This document shows positions 59,191-64,000 of a stretch of 64,000 bases of DNA, one piece after another. The stretch is from positions 434,001-498,000 of the forward strand of contig JAQFVV010000444.1 of NCBI GenBank assembly GCA_028023455.1. Reading direction: 5' to 3'. The stretch is from Epiperipatus broadwayi. Taxonomy: Eukaryota > Onychophora > Udeonychophora > Euonychophora > Peripatidae. The notes beneath the pieces are model-generated. The model did not search any database. It had not been told where the DNA came from and was given only the letters and a program-made list of their open reading frames with translations. How positions within the stretch are numbered: the first letter of the stretch is position 1; each line of letters starts with the position of its first letter. The position numbers and the translations under genes are program-made.

Positions 59191-59539
59191 ACAATCATAT
59201 TCAAAATTGTTCTTATGATAAAAGAAAACTGAGTGAAATTAAAAGTTAAATTTAGATTATTTATTCTGACAAATAAGATGCCAAAAATGCATAAACAAAA
59301 GCTCTAGTCTCACCATAGTAGTTGACCAAGTTAAGTTCCTCACATAGAATAATAATTTAAAGTTTATCAGCCTGAAGGGAAATAAATGTTGCAAGTTATA
59401 TTAAAGATTTAGTATATATAGATTATAATAAAAGTTTGTCATAAAAACTTATAAAATCGTTATATATTATATATAAAGTCAAATTAAAACTTAATGAGAT
59501 TGAAATTATTAAGGGAATGGAATTTGATGCCTTATACTC

Positions 59540-59960
59540 CTAATTATAATCAAAATTGAAAAAGGTTGTTTCTACATATTTTAATATTGTATTTAAGACC
59601 TCTTTGCCTTTAAATAGATTGATGAATAAGGTTAAAATACATCAGGCTGATAAGCATCAAATTATTCATTCAATTGAATGTGAGGTACTTGGTTGTTCAG
59701 CCATTTAGTGTGGTGAAACTAAGGTTAGTTTGTCTGTATATCTTACATTGTCAATATAAAAAATCTGAATCTAATTCTTAACTTCTTGATTTTTTTTTGT
59801 CCTAAGAAAAATTCTGGATCAAATTATTATCCCCAGAAAATTAATTTTATGAATAATGAATCAAATAATAGAAAAAAATGAAGGAAGGCTAGTGTAATGC
59901 TTATTTTAATATTTTGAATCAGAAATTTAGTAGTTAGCAACTGAGCATGCTCTGGAATTT
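59540..59960 (+). pseudogene. fragment of the second Penelope-like family, GIY-YIG region
   Basis: One frame reads FKTSLPLNRLMNK, then HQIIHSIECEVLGCSAI, a TAG, then CGETKVSLSV. It parallels the 38.3-kb protein (FRTPSNTNRLINN, PHLVYKIACSQLGCRAS, YGDTRANINT). The stop replaces the Tyr of the YxG motif. Downstream coding is lost. Clearly a decayed relative of the same family. Confidence 0.6.
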
Positions 59961-60360
59961 TGATCATTAATAAAGGTTTCTTTTTTTTTAATAATTGATT
60001 GCTAGGAATCTGGTAAACAACATTGAAAGAACACTCACCTATTAATATTTTACAAGATAATTATTCTGTTTAACACATTGTTACATGTGTTTATAAATTT
60101 ATATATTGACAACAAGAATACTTTTAGATAGAAAAATAAGACAAGTGTTCTTTTTCTGCCTTTTCTTACAAATGATAAAACAAGAAAGAGTGGGTGGTAC
60201 AGCAATGCCAAAACAGTCAAAAGTCAGGCTGTAAAGGTTCCTTATTTTAATCTCTAATTAACTGAAAATAATTAAATGTATTTATATGTAATTATGAAGT
60301 GCGATAGAAATATTATTTTACATAAAATATTAAAATTGTTTAATATATATGTTGTGTATT

Positions 60361-61024
60361 TAGTTGTATTTTTATATTGGACTATTGTCATTATTTAATA
60401 TATGTATTGAATGTCTTTAGAAAAATTTAACTTTATTTAAATATTCCAAATACATTCAACTGTTAATAATAGCACATCAAACAGGTTAGTATATGCACAA
60501 GGTTTCAAGAGGTATTAGTCTCTCCTCTTTTTCAGATGTTGCTAGCTTGATGAATGACAGTACTAGCATGGGATTCAAACCTGGGTCCTTAGATTCTTGA
60601 CTTTTGAATTTTAAAATAATGCTCTAACCAACTGAGCCATCCTGCCAAAGGCAACAGTCTGTAGTAATTTTATATACTAATCTATGAGATTCCTCCTAAT
60701 TTCTCCACTTCCTCATAATAGCAAGTTGATTAATGTTTTCCATACATTATGTATAGTCACACTGGGTTGGCTTATGGGATTTTTTGTCATTGTCATGTGA
60801 GCAGCTTCTTTAAATTTTCTTCTTTGTACCTTTTTTTCTCTATCCAATATTTTTGTATTTTCCCAACTGGACATATGTTCATTGGTACATACATGTTCTG
60901 CTATCTTAGACATATCTGCTTTCTCTTTTATAATTATCAGTTTGTGTTCTTGCAAGTGCTTTTCAATGAGGTGACTGGTCTCACCAATATATGTTTTTCC
61001 ACATTCATATGGGTATTTTATAGT
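60361..61024 (-). mobile_element. 5'-truncated copy of the first Penelope-like family
   Basis: The minus strand carries the last 100 or so residues of the GIY-YIG endonuclease (ECGKTYIGETS, HLQEHKL, KFKEAAHMTMTKNP), then the tRNA-like segment (60,557-60,646) and a decayed hammerhead (60,495-60,537: CUGAAAA, GAAACC). It ends at 60,361 at the same point as the arms of the 27-kb element. Similarity stops at about 61,024. It is more diverged than the two arms are from each other, so it is an older insertion. The internal plus-strand open frame is an antisense shadow. Confidence 0.85.
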
Positions 61025-64000
61025 GTACCGGTCGAAACCCACCACCACTGCAAGTCAAATCGGATTCAAACTCAGCTGAACCAAAACTGAATTCAAACCC
61101 AACTCAACAGCTCAGATAGCAGAAATCGACGGCACAGTGCTATGCGCCAAGAACTAGCTCAACGGTTGGTGAGGACTAGAGACTCCTGAGTAACACTAAT
61201 ATCTGAGAATTTATATACTTTGAATAATTTTATAAATCGAATCATATGTATGTTCGGGTTGCCAACACAGACAGCGAGTATTAACATTTAAATAATTATA
61301 AAAAGAATGATGAACTAAGAAACCAAGTATGTTAGAAAATATTTAATAATAATAATAATTTGTTTTGTTCAATAAAATATAGATTGCATTAGTTACCTCT
61401 AGTCTTTAAAAGAATTTATAAATATAATAAGAGTGGCGGTCCTTATCATACGCCAACAAGTATTACACAACATGGGATTTTATGTCTATGCCCCCAACGA
61501 GAAATATAAAGGCGGATAAAGGTATTCATTAAGAACGGAAATGATTGTTCTAATTATATTACGGTGGAATGTGAGATTTATTTTCACATTCGGAAATCTA
61601 TTCATGAAGAGCAAAACGTAATTTTAGGGCATAACTTTAAAATTGATTTGAAACTTATTTAATTAATAATATATTTGAGAATTTGTTCGACTTTAATTTA
61701 AATCACTTCATCACGAATTACGAGCATGGAGAGGGTTTTACCGGAACAAAGATGCAACGGTACTGACGGCTTACGAGACAGAGAGGAAACTTGAAATACG
61801 ATCGCTAGTCGATGATCGAAGTCCTATGGCGGCTTGCATCTAACAAGTCTTACGCCCTTTGACTAATGAATACGAAAGGAAGTACTTTCTTCCTTGAGAA
61901 ATTTAAATAAGAGAATATGATCACCGACCAGCCTAACGGAGCGGAAGATTGCCCTGCGTCAGCAACGTTCGATGATGATGACTTGATAGTCATCGTTGAA
62001 AAATAAAACCCATGTAGAATGCTCTACGTGATGACTTGACCAATTAATTAAAGTCAAACGAGCTTTTATCGAACTATTTTAAAACATTTATAAACTATAT
62101 TAATTATGCCCTAATTATCGTGCACTTCCTGAATATTAATACAAACTAACAAAAGTTGAATTAAAATATATTTAACCCTTTATCGACCCTTTTGCAAAAA
62201 CATTTTAAATATATATATGGATAAATAAATCAACATTAGTGAAGCAAGAAAATACCATTTTAACATTATATGAATATATATAAACACTTGTAACTTAGGA
62301 GCTGGGGACATAGGTGAAAAACGGAGCTAATAGTTTATTATTAGCCAATTATAAAAATCATAAACATGTAATATTTTCTTTCGACTCGATGATTGATAGA
62401 ACTTATAAATTTAGTTCTAATGGGTGAGAATTACTATTTGAAATTAATATTATAATATTTGCGTGAGGCAAATAGAATGGGGGAGCTCATCGAGTTGAAA
62501 GATTATTGGCATATAATTTTAAATAAACGACATTAATAAAGCATACAAATATATATATTAAATGAACCGCCAGGTAAGAAAAGAAAAAGTTTAAAGACTA
62601 GAGATTGAAAGAATTATGCTATAGATTTACAGTAGCATTTTATAAATATTTTTACATTGAAGAATAAAGAGCTCTTAAATAGGAGGAGAGTAAAATAAAG
62701 TTCGAACTGGCCAGAAAGTTTAACGTTCATTATAGAAATATATTACCCCTTCCGCTGGTCCTTAAGTTGCACCTCCAAGTTGTTGAAAACGTAGGCATCA
62801 TTGGTTGACTACTGGAACAGTATTTTAGTAGCTTTCATAATTTTAGCAGAATGATCGGTCCGGAAAAAGGTTCAGCAGCTCCATTGAAGATTTCTCGGGA
62901 CTTTAGGAACCGTAGCCAGATTCCTGATGTTCTAGCCCTCTATCATGATGAAATACAAATTAATATGCACAGAGTTCACTGCACTACTCTACAACAAAGC
63001 TAGCTTTTTTCTCCTGACTTTTCAGGGCTATATATACTGTTCACTGATGCCTCCGGCTAGCGCTCATTTTATTATCAATGTGTTTTTTTATAATTAGTTG
63101 TTTTCAAATACATTCCTTCGATAAGGCTTTCAAACTAATTAGCTTGAATTCCTTCTCTAATTGAAAATGAATTCTTAAAATCTGAAAATGATTTAATTAG
63201 AAAAATGAATCCTTATCTTTTTCCAATTCATAAAGCTTTACTATTGTTTTTAAGAATTTTAAAGCTTATCGAAGGAATGTAGCTTTTAATCACCGAAACT
63301 TTACAAATTATTTAAAGGTGGAAAAAACAAGTATTCCCGACGCAATGAAACTTTCGAACAATTATATATATTTAATATTTACAAATATATATACGCACAA
63401 TCCACGCAATTTAATATATATATAAATTCATGAATATTTTGTCATGAATTTATTTAGAGAATTGATCAATTTTAAACTAAACTAATTAATTTTGCTACGC
63501 ATTTGAAATAAGTTATTCATTATGGAAATTAGCGTGGATTGAACGTATAAAGCCCCATTGCATCGGAAATTTAAGGTTAGTATTAGGGTAAATAACATGA
63601 AGCTAGGATCGAACTCAGATCCGACTGCTTCATTTCTTTTCACTTCAAAAAACAACAAAGAAAAAAAAATGACTTTACTTACGCAGGATATAGTTGCATA
63701 AGTGTATAGACTCTGGGAGAACAGCCTGAGCGTGAATAATATAACCTGCCCAAACTACAAAAATTATACATGTCTCACTACGATCAATTTTTTTGAATAT
63801 TCCGCTTATAATAAGTTTAAAAAAATCAGTCCGTTTATCAAGTCTCATTTTCCTATGGTCATGTCAGTTGGTCTTCTGTATCTATATATCTGTCTCTACA
63901 GTTTATCTTACTGTTTCCCTGGATCAGGTGGTACATATTGTTTTAACTGTCTGGCATTGTAATGGTCATAGTCCTGGTCTTCCCTGGTTGTCGTCAAGTT
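61025..64000. other. less repetitive, CpG-bearing sequence, no gene recognised
   Basis: Base composition and CpG frequency rise compared with the rest of the window, and few internal repeats are seen, suggesting single-copy DNA near or in a gene. Minus-strand GTAAGT at 63,682-63,677 could be a splice donor. The longest frame (63,702-63,962, + strand) shows no recognisable domain. Nothing here supports a named product. Confidence 0.35.

Overview
The window is very AT-rich (roughly 70-75% A+T by eye) eukaryotic DNA with long microsatellites, LINE, LTR, Penelope-like (PLE), SINE-like and hAT-type elements. No conserved host gene, rRNA or CRISPR was recognised. The mix (RTE-type LINEs, PLEs with GIY-YIG endonuclease, a Ty3/gypsy element, tRNA-derived short elements) fits an invertebrate metazoan. 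The phylum cannot be fixed from the sequence.

Layout: 0-6 kb, AT-rich sequence with degenerate tandem repeats. 6.1-7.1 kb, a 983-bp foldback element with a perfect 16-bp target duplication and hammerhead ribozyme (HHR) motifs. 7.3-10.6 kb, degenerate tandem repeats and a (TAA)n array. 12.2-15.6 kb, a minus-strand RTE LINE relic carrying two nested HHR-family elements. 17.6-18.05 kb, a GATA array. 20.06 and 46.73 kb, two short tRNA-derived elements with 21- and 13-bp target duplications. 21.5-23.5 and 24.6-25.7 kb, two more RTE relics. 27.26-29.67 kb, a very young PLE foldback with 962-bp arms and a 13-bp target duplication. 30.9-37.2 kb, further HHR elements and foldbacks. 37.6-43.4 kb, old RTE relics, a second PLE family and a 473-bp hAT-type MITE. 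47.36-48.71 kb, a 408-bp tandem array with one HHR motif per unit. 48.74-58.42 kb, a broken Ty3/gypsy element with about 2.56-kb LTRs. 58.5-61.0 kb, another HHR fragment and two PLE fragments. 61-64 kb, less repetitive, CpG-bearing sequence.

The main result is a set of hammerhead-type self-cleaving RNA motifs (core CUGANGA, stem II, GAAA, stem III, UH cleavage site) in several different repeat families. Some sit in the PLE terminal repeats, as known for PLEs. Others sit in short non-coding units of about 360-430 bp that are tandem, dimeric or foldback and bounded by 10-16-bp target duplications. This is the organisation of metazoan retrozymes. Stem I is rebuilt with different complementary sequences in different families. 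Three families also share a palindromic motif (CTGAACTNANTTCAG) at nearly the same distance from the ribozyme. PLE reverse transcriptase is a plausible source of mobility for these units, but that is inference.
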